Program-made: the position numbers and the translations under genes
In this document: positions 52,482-62,067 of the stretch, piece after piece
Position numbering within the stretch: position 1 is the first letter of the stretch
How the letters are laid out: each line of letters starts with the position of its first letter
From: JADCRZ01 sp037718865
GTDB taxonomy: Bacteria > Bacteroidota > Bacteroidia > Chitinophagales > Chitinophagaceae
Direction: 5' to 3'
Assembly (NCBI GenBank): GCA_037718865.1
Contig: JBBJMP010000001.1
Span: forward strand, 372,001-436,000
Length of the DNA stretch: 64,000 nt
The notes under the pieces: generated by a model
Told to the model about the DNA's origin: nothing
The model's input: the letters and a program-made list of their open reading frames with translations, nothing else
Database searches by the model: none

Positions 52482-54710
52482 ATGAACTATCTGCAATCAT
52501 ATAAAAGTTTTGTCAACAGCCACTATTTAAGTGAAGGCCTGCGCATGACTGCCGGAATTCTCTTACCGGCTTTCGTAATGATCTATTTTGATTTGCTGAC
52601 TGTAGGTATTGTGTTTTCAGTAGGAGCTATGTGTGTAAGCATTTCAGATTACGCCGGACCTATTCTGCACCGCCGCAACGGTATGCTGGTCAGCAACATA
52701 GCCATCTTTCTGGTTGCCCTCATCACAGGGTGGGTGGCTCATTCTCCCTTATTGCTGGGAATCACCCTTTTTGTATTTTGCTTTTTCTTTTCCATGCTCG
52801 GCGTTTACGGCGCCAGGGCCGGTTCCATTGGAATAGGGGCCCTGCTTGTTATGATACTTAATATTTACGAACCACGACAGGATAAGGAAATCGTTTGGAA
52901 TGCATTATACATTCTGGGCGGTGGAGTCTGGTATATGCTGTTCAGCCTGGCGCTTTACAGGATCCGGCCTCACAAACTGATTCAGCAGGCAATAGGCGAC
53001 TGTATACAAAGCATGGCTGATTACCTGCGCACCAGAGCGTCATTTTATGACCGGCAGTTTGACTATGAGGCCATTTATACAAAGCTGCTGCATCAGCAGG
53101 TAGATGTTCAGGAAAAACAAGACCTTGTAAATGAGCTGCTGTTCAAGACAAGTGATATTGTACAGGAATCAACGCATACCGGACGGATACTGGTGATGAT
53201 CTACCTGGAAGCTGCCAATCTCTTTGAAAAAGTGATGACCTCCTATCAGGATTATAAAACACTTCATGAATACTTCGACGCAACCTCCATATTGCAACGG
53301 TATCATTCGCTGGCCAACGGACTATCGATCGAGCTTGATAGTATAGGTATTGCCCTCAAAAGTGGAAAAGCTTCAGTAGAAAATACCAGCCTGGTAACGC
53401 ATATCCGCGAAACACGCCATATTTTCAGCGAGCTCAGGGTAGATTTTATGAAGCCGGAAAATATTGAGGGCTTTATCAGCCTGCGTTATATCCTTGACAA
53501 TATAGAAGATTTGTCAGAACGGATCAGAACGCTTCATTATTACACTACCTATGACCGTAAGATTAAAAAACACCGCAAACGGACATTTGATTTTGGCGAA
53601 CTGGTTTCACACCAGGAGATCACACCTGCCATATTCATCGATAACCTGAGCCTTAAATCAACGATATTCCGACATTCGTTGCGCGTGAGTATTGCCGTTA
53701 TAGCCGGTTACGTGACCTCGGAATTATTCACCTTTGGTCATAGCTATTGGATACTGCTTACAATAATAGTGATTCTTAAACCAGCTTATAGTTTAACCAA
53801 GCAAAGGAACAGGGACAGGCTTATCGGCACGGTATGCGGCGCTTTAATAGGGGTCCTGATTCTTTACTTCATAAAAAATAATACCGCCCTGCTGATCATC
53901 ATGATCCTGCTGATGACAGGCACTTATAGTTTTATACGCAAACAATACTTTATTGGTGTTTTGCTCATGACGCCCTACATCGTTATTTTTTTTTACCTCC
54001 TAAACCCGGGTAATTTCACGACCATATTGACCGACCGCGTTTTAGATACCGCCATCGGCTCGGTTATATCCTTTGTTGCCAGCATCCTCCTGATTCCAGG
54101 CTGGGAACATACAACCATTAAACCCCTGATGATAAAAACGCTGGAAGAAAACCGGCTTTATTTTTCCGTCATTACAGAGGCGTTCACCCGCAAACAACCT
54201 GTATCTGCGGAAAGGCACCAGGTGGCCCGGAAAAATGCCTTTGTTGCCCTCGCCAACCTTTCCAATGCCTTTAACCGAATGTTGTCTGAACCTAAATTAA
54301 AGCAGAAAGGCATAAAAGAAATAAGCCAGTTCGTCGTGTTGAATCACAGGCTGGCCTCCCACATTGCCACCTTATCTAATTACCAGCATATAGTAAACCC
54401 GCCGGATACTACAGTTTTCCTTGAGAAGGTGATCCATCAGATTTCCGTTTATTTAGATCATGACATATTGATCCTTCAGGGAGGGCCTGCAGATAGCATT
54501 TTGCCTTTTGATAAAGATGCTTTAAGGCAACTGAACCTGTCTGCGGATAGCTTACTGGAAAAACGAAAAAGTGAGCTGCAGCAGGGGCAGCTGGAAACAT
54601 CCACCAAGAAAGCGCTATCTGAACTGAAATCTTTTGTTGACCAGTTTAATTTTATTTACAAAATCGCAGCAGATATCGATAAGGTAAGCGGTATGGTTGA
54701 TGTGGAGTGA
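52482..54710 (+). CDS. FUSC/YccS-like inner membrane protein
   Basis: 742 aa. Two blocks of about six membrane helices (residues about 20-165 and 400-525), each followed by a helical cytosolic domain, the architecture of YccS/FusC-type proteins. Motifs: LTVGIVFSVGAMCVSISDYAGP and HSYWILLTIIVILKPAYS with RNRDRLIGTVCGALIG. Proposed role: efflux of aromatic acids or similar; not certain. It ends 133 bp before the convergent korA-like gene. Confidence 0.85.
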   Translation: MNYLQSYKSFVNSHYLSEGLRMTAGILLPAFVMIYFDLLTVGIVFSVGAMCVSISDYAGPILHRRNGMLVSNIAIFLVALITGWVAHSPLLLGITLFVFCFFFSMLGVYGARAGSIGIGALLVMILNIYEPRQDKEIVWNALYILGGGVWYMLFSLALYRIRPHKLIQQAIGDCIQSMADYLRTRASFYDRQFDYEAIYTKLLHQQVDVQEKQDLVNELLFKTSDIVQESTHTGRILVMIYLEAANLFEKVMTSYQDYKTLHEYFDATSILQRYHSLANGLSIELDSIGIALKSGKASVENTSLVTHIRETRHIFSELRVDFMKPENIEGFISLRYILDNIEDLSERIRTLHYYTTYDRKIKKHRKRTFDFGELVSHQEITPAIFIDNLSLKSTIFRHSLRVSIAVIAGYVTSELFTFGHSYWILLTIIVILKPAYSLTKQRNRDRLIGTVCGALIGVLILYFIKNNTALLIIMILLMTGTYSFIRKQYFIGVLLMTPYIVIFFYLLNPGNFTTILTDRVLDTAIGSVISFVASILLIPGWEHTTIKPLMIKTLEENRLYFSVITEAFTRKQPVSAERHQVARKNAFVALANLSNAFNRMLSEPKLKQKGIKEISQFVVLNHRLASHIATLSNYQHIVNPPDTTVFLEKVIHQISVYLDHDILILQGGPADSILPFDKDALRQLNLSADSLLEKRKSELQQGQLETSTKKALSELKSFVDQFNFIYKIAADIDKVSGMVDVE

Positions 54711-54793
54711 GTGCAGCTACGTTGCGTACCTATGGCCCGCAAACCTAAATCTGATTTGTTTCTACCGACATTTTTTACTCCTGACTTGCTGGG

Positions 54794-54821
54794 CTGTACG
54801 AAGTCTGAAGACTTCGTACAG
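54794..54821. terminator. 12-bp perfect hairpin between convergent genes
   Basis: CTGTACGAAGTC, loop TGAA, GACTTCGTACAG. It stands between the FUSC gene and the convergent oxidoreductase gene and could serve as a bidirectional terminator, though no T-run follows it. Confidence 0.55.
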
Positions 54822-54842
54822 CGAACAGACAGCAATCACCAC

Positions 54843-56690
54843 TCAGGCCAGCATTTCCTTAAGCTTTATCAACAGCTCACCTTTTGTAATCGGCGTACCC
54901 ATTATTTTATTATAACCTTTGGCATCTATCAGGTAGTGGTCACGAATGATCTTTATAAGCTGACCGTTGTTGATTTCCGGTATCAAAACCTGCTCGTAAT
55001 TTCTTAAAAGGTTACCCAGGTTTTTGGGTAACGGGCGGAGATAACGTATATGGGCATGCGCGATGGCATGACCTTGCATTAATAATTCAGCTACCGCGCT
55101 CTTGATCGCACCGTATGTGCTTCCCCATCCAAGAACCAGGATCCTTCCCTTCTCCGGGCCACTGTCTAATTTTTGTTCGGGAACGTAGTCGGCAATCTTA
55201 TCCACTTTCTCCTGCCTGATCTTTACCATTAACTGGTGATTATCGGGGTCATAGCTGACATTACCGGTGATATTCTGTTTTTCAATGCCGCCAATGCGGT
55301 GTTCCAGTCCGGGCGTTCCCGGCAAGGCCCAGGGGCGAACCAGCCTTTCATCCCTTAAATAAGGCATGAACTGTTCTTCGTCCTGACTAAGATCGGTTTT
55401 AAAATTTACCTGGATGGGAGGCAGATCCTGTGTCTGGGGGAACTTCCAGGGCTCGGCCCCATTGGCAATATACCCATCACTTAAAAAGATAACCGGCGTC
55501 ATGTGCTGCACTGCAATCCGGAAGGCTTCGTACACCGCCGAGAAACAATCACTCGGTGTAGAAGCAGACACTATCGGCATGGGGCATTCGCCGTTTCTGC
55601 CGTAATAAGCCTGCAACAGATCGCTTTGTTCGGTTTTGGTAGGCAACCCTGTTGAAGGGCCTCCCCGCTGAATGTTGCAGATTAACAAAGGGATTTCAAG
55701 CATTACGGCCAGGCCAATTGCCTCACCTTTCAGCGCCATGCCCGGACCAGAAGTAGTTGTTACTCCGAACGAACCGCCGTAACTGGCGCCAATAGCGGAT
55801 GTGATTGCAGCAATCTCATCTTCAGCCTGAAATACCTTTACACCGAAAGCTTTATGTTTGCTGAGTTCATGCAGGATATCCGATGCGGGTGTAATGGGAT
55901 AAGATCCAAGGTATAGGGGCAAACCGCTCATTTGCGAAGCGGCAATTAATCCATAAGATGTTGCCTGGTTACCCATAATGGAGCGGTAAACACCGGGCTC
56001 CATTTTTGCCCTTTCAACACGATAAGTAGTAGTAAACGTTTCAGTAGTATCCCCGAAATTATAACCGGCTTGTAAGGCTCTTACATTACTTTGAAGTATT
56101 ACATCATTCTTTCCGAATTTTTCCAGCAGGAACTGCCTGGTATGCTCAATGCTTCGGCCGAACATAAAATACAAAAATCCCAACACAAACATATTCTTGG
56201 CACGGTCTTTTTCCTTGGTGCCCATTTCAAATTCCTTCAGTGCCTCCCTCGTCATTTTGGTCACATCAATTTTTATCACCTCATAGCTTTGCAAGCTTTC
56301 ATTATCTAGCGGATTCAATCCTTCCGGGTAATTGGCCAATCGAAGGTTCTTAGTATCAAAACCATCGGTATTAACGATTATCTTTCCGCCTTTTTTTAAA
56401 CTTTTTAAATTCGTTTTGAGGGCAGCCGCATTCATGGCCACCAGTACATCACATTCATCTCCAGGTGTAAATACGCGGTCACTGGAAAAACGCAGTTGAT
56501 ACCCGCTTACCCCGGGCAAGGTACCCTGCGGGGCCCTTATTTCGGCAGGGAAATCGGGAAAGGTGGCAAGGTCGATACCCAAAAGTGCTGTACTATTCGT
56601 AAACTGGCTTCCCGTAAGCTGCATGCCATCACCGCTATCCCCTGCAAATTTAATCACCACATCCTGCAGGATTTCTTCTTTACGCGTCAT
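54843..56690 (-). CDS. korA: 2-oxoacid:acceptor oxidoreductase, fused gamma-alpha subunit (KorA-like)
   Basis: About 615 aa from MTRKEEILQDVVIKFAG at 56690; an upstream start at 56777 adds non-homologous residues. N-terminal gamma domain (GDSGDGMQLTGSQF, IRAPQGTLPGVSGYQLRF), then the pyruvate:ferredoxin oxidoreductase domains I/II (GLIAASQMSGLPLYLGSYPITPASDILHEL, AIGASYGGSFGVTTTSGPG, GPSTGLPTKTEQSDLL). Usually a TPP-binding KorB gene follows directly; it does not here. The reaction would be 2-oxoglutarate or a related oxoacid to acyl-CoA with ferredoxin. Confidence 0.88.
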   Translation of the reverse strand: MTRKEEILQDVVIKFAGDSGDGMQLTGSQFTNSTALLGIDLATFPDFPAEIRAPQGTLPGVSGYQLRFSSDRVFTPGDECDVLVAMNAAALKTNLKSLKKGGKIIVNTDGFDTKNLRLANYPEGLNPLDNESLQSYEVIKIDVTKMTREALKEFEMGTKEKDRAKNMFVLGFLYFMFGRSIEHTRQFLLEKFGKNDVILQSNVRALQAGYNFGDTTETFTTTYRVERAKMEPGVYRSIMGNQATSYGLIAASQMSGLPLYLGSYPITPASDILHELSKHKAFGVKVFQAEDEIAAITSAIGASYGGSFGVTTTSGPGMALKGEAIGLAVMLEIPLLICNIQRGGPSTGLPTKTEQSDLLQAYYGRNGECPMPIVSASTPSDCFSAVYEAFRIAVQHMTPVIFLSDGYIANGAEPWKFPQTQDLPPIQVNFKTDLSQDEEQFMPYLRDERLVRPWALPGTPGLEHRIGGIEKQNITGNVSYDPDNHQLMVKIRQEKVDKIADYVPEQKLDSGPEKGRILVLGWGSTYGAIKSAVAELLMQGHAIAHAHIRYLRPLPKNLGNLLRNYEQVLIPEINNGQLIKIIRDHYLIDAKGYNKIMGTPITKGELLIKLKEMLA

Positions 56691-56790
56691 GTTCGATAAT
56701 TGTGCTGCGAAATTAGGAAAGGAAGGGGTAGGAATAAAATCGGATTTTGCCGGGAATGCATTCCGGACGCTGGTCAACGGCGCCCTGCTG

Positions 56791-58269
56791 TCAGGGAAAA
56801 TCGGGTTTAATCAATACATACTCACTTTCAAGATTGTTGCGGCTAACGATGGTAACGGCCAATTGTTTCGCGCAGGTAAAATGCTGCTTAGAAAGAATCA
56901 ACCCCGCTTCATTACCGGGAAAAGGTATTACTTGAAATTCCGGTTCCTGCGCATCAGCATCTTCACTCCCAGGCAGGCAATACAAGATAAAATGCCGGGA
57001 ATTACGAGGATCCGTAGCAATGATCTTCCATTCCGTGTCAGATAACCTTTCTACAAGCGGTTTTCCGGGCTTGAGTGAATCAATCCAATGCATTGGCGGC
57101 ACCAGGGCAGGCTTACGGTAATAATGCTGCTGCAAACTGTCGTTCCATCCATTTGGATTGGATAAAAACGACGTGCTGTTATAGTAAACGCTTCCATGCA
57201 CCGAAGGATATTCGCGCAGCTTCCTGATCTGGTTAGGCAGTTCGTTCTTATTTCGCCATGCTGCATTGGCCCTTTCCAGTGCCCGGTAGATGCCATGACC
57301 AATATACAAGTGTTTGCCATAGGCGTGCCTGCTCCACCAATCTATCAAGGTTTCATATGCAACCAGGGGATGCCCTGATTCCCAGTATAACTGCGGTGTT
57401 ACATAGTCTATCCATCCGTTTTTTAACCAAAGCAGGATATCGGCATACAGGTCGTCATAATTGGTTTGCCCGCCACGGGTATCACTTCCTTCCGGATCCT
57501 GGCTTTTGTTTCGCCAGACACCGAAAGGACTGATGCCAAACTTACAGAACCTGTTCTCCTCTTTAATGACCCTGCTTAACAGCACAATGATGGAGTCGAC
57601 ATTGCTCCGCCGCCAATCGCCTTCATTCATGCCACTGCCGTATTTAGCGAAGGAAGGGGCATCTGGAAATTTTCTGCCTGCTATGCGGTAGGGATAGAAG
57701 TAATCATCAAAGTGAACGGCATCAACAGCGTATCGCCGCACCATGTCCCTGATCACGTTGGCTACATGCCGTTGTGCTTCCTTGTTTCCCGGATCAAAGT
57801 AACGCTTATTGCCGTAGGTTAAAAACCATTCAGGGTGGATCCTGGTAATATGTGTTGGCGAGATTGAAGATGTCCCCAGGTTGAATTCTGCCCGGTAAGG
57901 ATTGCACCATGCGTGAAATTCCATCCCGCGCTTATGCGTTTCATCTATCATGAACTCCAACGGGTCGTAAAAGGGTACCGGAGGTGTTCCCTGCGTTCCG
58001 GTGAGCCATTCACTCCAGGGTTCATAAGGTGATGGGTAAAATGCATCGGCAGCAGGCCTTACCTGTACAATAACCGCATTCATACCGTTGCGCCGGTGCA
58101 TCTCCAACAATTGGATAAACTCAAGCTTCTGACTTCCGGCATCATAATTACCACGTGATGGCCAGTCAATATTGTCTACGGTTGCAACCCAGGCCCCACG
58201 AAACTCGTATTTCGGCTGTGCCGATGCTATATGAAAGAGAAATAAAAATACAATTAAAATAAATTTCAT
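56791..58269 (-). CDS. GHL10/DUF187-like glycoside hydrolase, secreted
   Basis: 492 aa. Signal peptide (MKFILIVFLFLFHIASAQ). Typical GHL10 motifs EFRGAWVATVDNIDWPS, GMNAVIVQVRPAADAFYPS, GMEFHAWCNPYRAEF, DAVHFDDYFYPYR and DYVTPQLYWE. Members are putative peptidoglycan or polysaccharide hydrolases of TIM-barrel fold. It ends about 100 bp before korA on the same strand. Confidence 0.9.
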   Translation of the reverse strand: MKFILIVFLFLFHIASAQPKYEFRGAWVATVDNIDWPSRGNYDAGSQKLEFIQLLEMHRRNGMNAVIVQVRPAADAFYPSPYEPWSEWLTGTQGTPPVPFYDPLEFMIDETHKRGMEFHAWCNPYRAEFNLGTSSISPTHITRIHPEWFLTYGNKRYFDPGNKEAQRHVANVIRDMVRRYAVDAVHFDDYFYPYRIAGRKFPDAPSFAKYGSGMNEGDWRRSNVDSIIVLLSRVIKEENRFCKFGISPFGVWRNKSQDPEGSDTRGGQTNYDDLYADILLWLKNGWIDYVTPQLYWESGHPLVAYETLIDWWSRHAYGKHLYIGHGIYRALERANAAWRNKNELPNQIRKLREYPSVHGSVYYNSTSFLSNPNGWNDSLQQHYYRKPALVPPMHWIDSLKPGKPLVERLSDTEWKIIATDPRNSRHFILYCLPGSEDADAQEPEFQVIPFPGNEAGLILSKQHFTCAKQLAVTIVSRNNLESEYVLIKPDFP

Positions 58270-58345
58270 GGAGAACTGATTTTGACAGTGGGACTAACCG
58301 AACCCTCCTGCACAGGATTCATTATCTCCCATCTTAGATCTTACA

Positions 58346-58798
58346 TCATTCTACCTTCCTGATTTTATCCAGCAGTTTATTCAGCATCTGCGCCTCGGAT
58401 TCTGACAGGTTCTTCAGTATCCCATCCAATTCCTCCTGGTATTCGTCCATCTTTTCCAGCAATGATTTTCCCTTGTCGGAAATGGTCACGTCAACTAAAC
58501 GTTTATCCGTTCTGCAAACCACTTTTTTTACCAGTCCCTTTTTTACCATGCGATCCACGATCCGGCTGGTGTCGCTCATTCTATCGAGCATACGCTGCCT
58601 GATCTGGAGAGTGGAAAGCGGCTCCCCTGCTCCTCTGAGAATACGGAGGATATTAAACTGCTGTGCCGTAACGTCAAACCTGTCGAGTATGGATTTAGAC
58701 TTTTCGGTCATCCAGTTATACGTGTAAATAAGGTTGATTACAGACTTCTGATACTCGTTACGGAACTGTTTTTGGTTAATTTCAACCTCTATGCTCAT
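58346..58798 (-). CDS. MarR-family transcriptional regulator
   Basis: About 150 aa from MSIEVEINQKQFRNEY (58798). Winged helix (residues about 45-110): TAQQFNILRILRGAGEPLSTLQIRQRM, SDTSRIVDRMVKKGLVKKVVCRTDKRLVDV with the conserved wing DKRxxxVTIS. C-terminal dimerisation helix. Probably controls nearby or stress genes; the target is unknown. Confidence 0.9.
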   Translation of the reverse strand: MSIEVEINQKQFRNEYQKSVINLIYTYNWMTEKSKSILDRFDVTAQQFNILRILRGAGEPLSTLQIRQRMLDRMSDTSRIVDRMVKKGLVKKVVCRTDKRLVDVTISDKGKSLLEKMDEYQEELDGILKNLSESEAQMLNKLLDKIRKVE

Positions 58799-58858
58799 AG
58801 ACTTGCGATAATATGCTTTGTCATCCCTTCCTGCCTTGCTTACCGCCAAGGCTTTCGA

Positions 58859-59887
58859 TCAGCTCCACACCCGGGTTCCTTCGCTGCAGTTAGCACATAT
58901 ATCAATATTCTTACGGCTGAGCAGGATCTGCTTTCTGAAATTAATGTATTTTTCATTATGCCATATTTCAGTAAAGGATTTGCCTTTCAGGTCACCCAGG
59001 TTATGCTGTGCATCTTTATCAAAACAACAGGGCACCACCAAGCCATCCCAGGTTATAACGGTAGCATGCCATAGCCTCCAGCAATGATTCTCTAAATTAT
59101 TTTTTATTTCAATGGCTCCGTTATTCTTTTTTTTATACCGGCTATATTTTTCTATGGAAGGTATTAACTGGTTTGGGTCGTTTTCATAATCATACACCTG
59201 GGCAGTTTTCAGCCATAAATCATCTACCCCGATATCAACGGCCAGGCGTTTTACTTCATCGATCTGGTGTTCGTTCGGCTTAACCACGAGAAATTGAAAA
59301 ATGATAAATGGCGTTTTACTATTTAGTTCCCTTTTCCACTTAACAATGTTTCTCGCACCCTCTATTACCTTATTCAGCTTTCCACCTATCCGGTATTGCT
59401 CATATACATTCTGGGTAGTGCCGTCAATTGAAATGATCAGCCTGTCCAGTCCGCTTTCAATGGTTTTCCTGGCATTAACATCGTTCAGGTAGTGTGCATT
59501 TGTAGAAGTAGCGGTATAAATCCCTTTATCCGAAGCATATTTAACCATGTCTACAAACGAAGGATTTAAATAGGGTTCGCCTTGGAAATAAAAAACCAGG
59601 TAAAGCAAATCTTTGTGCAACTGATCGATCGTATCTTTAAAAAAATCTTTTTGAAGCATGCCGGTTGGGCGGGTAAAGGCCCGTAATCCGCTTGGGCATT
59701 CCGGACAACGAAGGTTGCAGGAGGTGGTCGGCTCAAAAGAAATGGAAATCGGGTATCCCCATTGTATAGGCCTGCCTGTCCATTTACTGAGATAATAGCT
59801 GCTTAATACCCTGATAATATTTGATAGTCTTCGAAGGGTAAGTTTTGATATTAAATTGACACTATCATTCCTGTTCCATCTTGCCAT
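58859..59887 (-). CDS. radical SAM/SPASM-domain protein
   Basis: 342 aa. Radical SAM cluster in SCNLRCPECPSG (CxxxCxxC), the GEPYLNP motif, SISIDGTTQNVYEQYR, and a C-terminal SPASM region with CWRLW, PCCFDKD and ICANCSEG. Related enzymes modify peptides or carry out maturation steps; no peptide substrate gene is nearby. Substrate unknown. Confidence 0.88.
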   Translation of the reverse strand: MARWNRNDSVNLISKLTLRRLSNIIRVLSSYYLSKWTGRPIQWGYPISISFEPTTSCNLRCPECPSGLRAFTRPTGMLQKDFFKDTIDQLHKDLLYLVFYFQGEPYLNPSFVDMVKYASDKGIYTATSTNAHYLNDVNARKTIESGLDRLIISIDGTTQNVYEQYRIGGKLNKVIEGARNIVKWKRELNSKTPFIIFQFLVVKPNEHQIDEVKRLAVDIGVDDLWLKTAQVYDYENDPNQLIPSIEKYSRYKKKNNGAIEIKNNLENHCWRLWHATVITWDGLVVPCCFDKDAQHNLGDLKGKSFTEIWHNEKYINFRKQILLSRKNIDICANCSEGTRVWS

Positions 59888-59996
59888 AATATATGTAAAA
59901 GTAGTGGCCTGCCTTCAATACTCAAGTTATTTCATTTTTCGAAGGTAACCGGATTAAACGCAGTACATTTTAAGACCTTATAATTAAACATTATCC

Positions 59997-61943
59997 ATGA
60001 AAAAGATCATTCCAACACTCCTGTTTATGTCCCTTGCAGCTCTTGCTTTTTCGCAGGCCGGCCTGGAAGGAAAAGCATTATTTAAACCTGCCGAGGTTGC
60101 ACGCTCAGAGAAAAATGCATGGCAGCAGTATCAGCACGCTGCAGCTTCAAATGAATCTGTAGCCTCCGCTAATTTTAATGTGCATTATTACCGGTGCGAG
60201 TGGGCAGTCGACCCTGGAGTCCGGTTCATCTCCGGCAAGGTTACCGCACACTTTTCCATTACTTCCGCTACCAACAGCATTTCTTTCGATATGCATTCGG
60301 CGCTGAAGGTGGATAGCGTCATTTTCAGAGGCGCAAACACGGTTTTCCAGCATAGTTCCGATCACGGCCTGATCATTTCTCTGCAGCAGGCACTTGCCGT
60401 TAACCAGAAAGATTCAATAACGATCTGTTACCAGGGTGTACCGCCTGGCAACAACTCTTTCTCCACTTCATTGCAAAGTGGCATTCCGGTTATGTGGACC
60501 TTGTCTGAACCTTATGGCGCAAAAGACTGGTGGCCCTGCAGGAATGGGCTTGATGACAAGGCTGATTCTATTGATATCGTGCTTACTTACCCCGAGATCT
60601 ACCATTCCTCCTCTAACGGCCTGCTGGTGAGTAAATGGAATTCAAACGGCAGGTCCACCGCATACTGGAAACATCGTTATCCTATTGCTTCCTACTTGGT
60701 CGCGTTTGCCATTACCAACTATGTAACTTATACGGAAACGGCCAGGATAGGAAATATTCTCCTGCCGGTCGTGATGTATGCCTATCCTTCTCATGCGGAT
60801 TATTTCAGGGAATCGACACGGATAGCCAGCCGGTTCCTGGAGATCTTTTCCTCCCTCTTCGGGCCTTACCCGTTTAGCAGGGAAAGTTACAGCCAAACCC
60901 AATTTAACCTGGGCGGCGGAATAGAACATCAGACAAACAGCTTTATTGGGAACAATCAGAATCAACTTGCCGTTCATGAGTTGGGCCATCAATGGTTTGG
61001 AGACCAGGTAACCTGTGAAAGCTGGGAAGATATATGGCTTAACGAGGGCTTTGCCTCTTACATGCAGTTTTTGTATGTTGAAAACATTGAACCTCTCCGG
61101 AAATGGGAGCACTTGAATGATAACCTGAAACTCATTACCAGTGAACCGGGTGGTTCTGTAAAAGTGAATGATACAACCAACGTTAACCGGATCTTTGATT
61201 TCCGCCTCACATATGCCAAAGGGTCTTTCATTGTGCATATGATCCGGTGGAAACTGGGCGATTCCCTGTTTTTCAAAGCTATCCGCCAATACCTGAACGA
61301 CCCGCTGCTCTCCTATGGATCAGCACGAACGGCTGATCTCAAAAAAAACCTTGAACAGGTAAGCGGACAGGACTTCACACTTTTTTTTAAAAACTGGTAT
61401 GAAGGCGAGGGTTATCCCAGCTACCGGGTTGAATGGACGCAAAACAACAATAAATGGGTTAACATCAGGTTGAATCAAACCACCTCCCATCGCTCTGTCC
61501 CGTTTTTTGAGATGCCTGTGCCTGTTCAGTTAAAAGGCGCCGGCAGGGATACGACCATTATTTTGAAACACAGTCGGATCGGGGAAGAATTCTGGATCGG
61601 TCCCGTATTCCAGGTTGACTCGATAATATTCGATCCGGAACTCTGGCTGTTATCCGGCAACAACACAGTAACAAAGACCTTGTCAGAAATTAATTCAAAC
61701 AATATAACAATATATCCAAATCCAGTCGGAGATCATTTCGTCGTTTCTGTGGCAAATCCCACGGGTAAAAAGCTGGTAGTCCAATTATGGAATACTGAAG
61801 GTCAGCTATTATACAGCAAGGCTTTTGAATTAAATGGAAGAAATGAAATGATCAGTGTTCCATCATCTTACCTGGCGAAAGGCCTGTACTTGCTTCGGGT
61901 CCAGGGAGAGGGATTTGACGCAGTAAAAAAGATGGTGAGGTGA
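59997..61943 (+). CDS. M1-family aminopeptidase with type IX secretion sorting domain
   Basis: 648 aa. Signal peptide (about residues 1-19, ending AFSQAG). M1 motifs: GGGIEHQTNS (variant of GxMEN) and HELGHQWFGDQ with the second zinc Glu in WLNEGFASYMQF. The C-terminal ~80 residues (NNITIYPNPVGDHFVVSVA to KGLYLLRVQGEG) form the Por secretion/CTD domain, which directs export and surface attachment by T9SS. Zinc exopeptidase, probably surface-bound. Confidence 0.93.
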   Translation: MKKIIPTLLFMSLAALAFSQAGLEGKALFKPAEVARSEKNAWQQYQHAAASNESVASANFNVHYYRCEWAVDPGVRFISGKVTAHFSITSATNSISFDMHSALKVDSVIFRGANTVFQHSSDHGLIISLQQALAVNQKDSITICYQGVPPGNNSFSTSLQSGIPVMWTLSEPYGAKDWWPCRNGLDDKADSIDIVLTYPEIYHSSSNGLLVSKWNSNGRSTAYWKHRYPIASYLVAFAITNYVTYTETARIGNILLPVVMYAYPSHADYFRESTRIASRFLEIFSSLFGPYPFSRESYSQTQFNLGGGIEHQTNSFIGNNQNQLAVHELGHQWFGDQVTCESWEDIWLNEGFASYMQFLYVENIEPLRKWEHLNDNLKLITSEPGGSVKVNDTTNVNRIFDFRLTYAKGSFIVHMIRWKLGDSLFFKAIRQYLNDPLLSYGSARTADLKKNLEQVSGQDFTLFFKNWYEGEGYPSYRVEWTQNNNKWVNIRLNQTTSHRSVPFFEMPVPVQLKGAGRDTTIILKHSRIGEEFWIGPVFQVDSIIFDPELWLLSGNNTVTKTLSEINSNNITIYPNPVGDHFVVSVANPTGKKLVVQLWNTEGQLLYSKAFELNGRNEMISVPSSYLAKGLYLLRVQGEGFDAVKKMVR

Positions 61944-61948
61944 GTTTA

Positions 61949-62009
61949 GTGATGAGTGATTAGATATGAGTTATGAGTTATGACACCTGATCAACTCATC
62001 ACTCATCAC
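61949..62009. repeat. inverted repeats between peptidase genes
   Basis: GTGATGAGTGAT (61949-61960) and ATCACTCATCAC (61998-62009) pair perfectly; between them are the direct repeats ATGAGTT/ATGAGTT. The structure follows the M1 gene and may act as terminator or REP-like element. Confidence 0.55.
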
Positions 62010-62067
62010 CATAACTCATCATTAATACCTCCAATTTCCTTAGGTTTGTTGTACCAAATTTTTGAAT

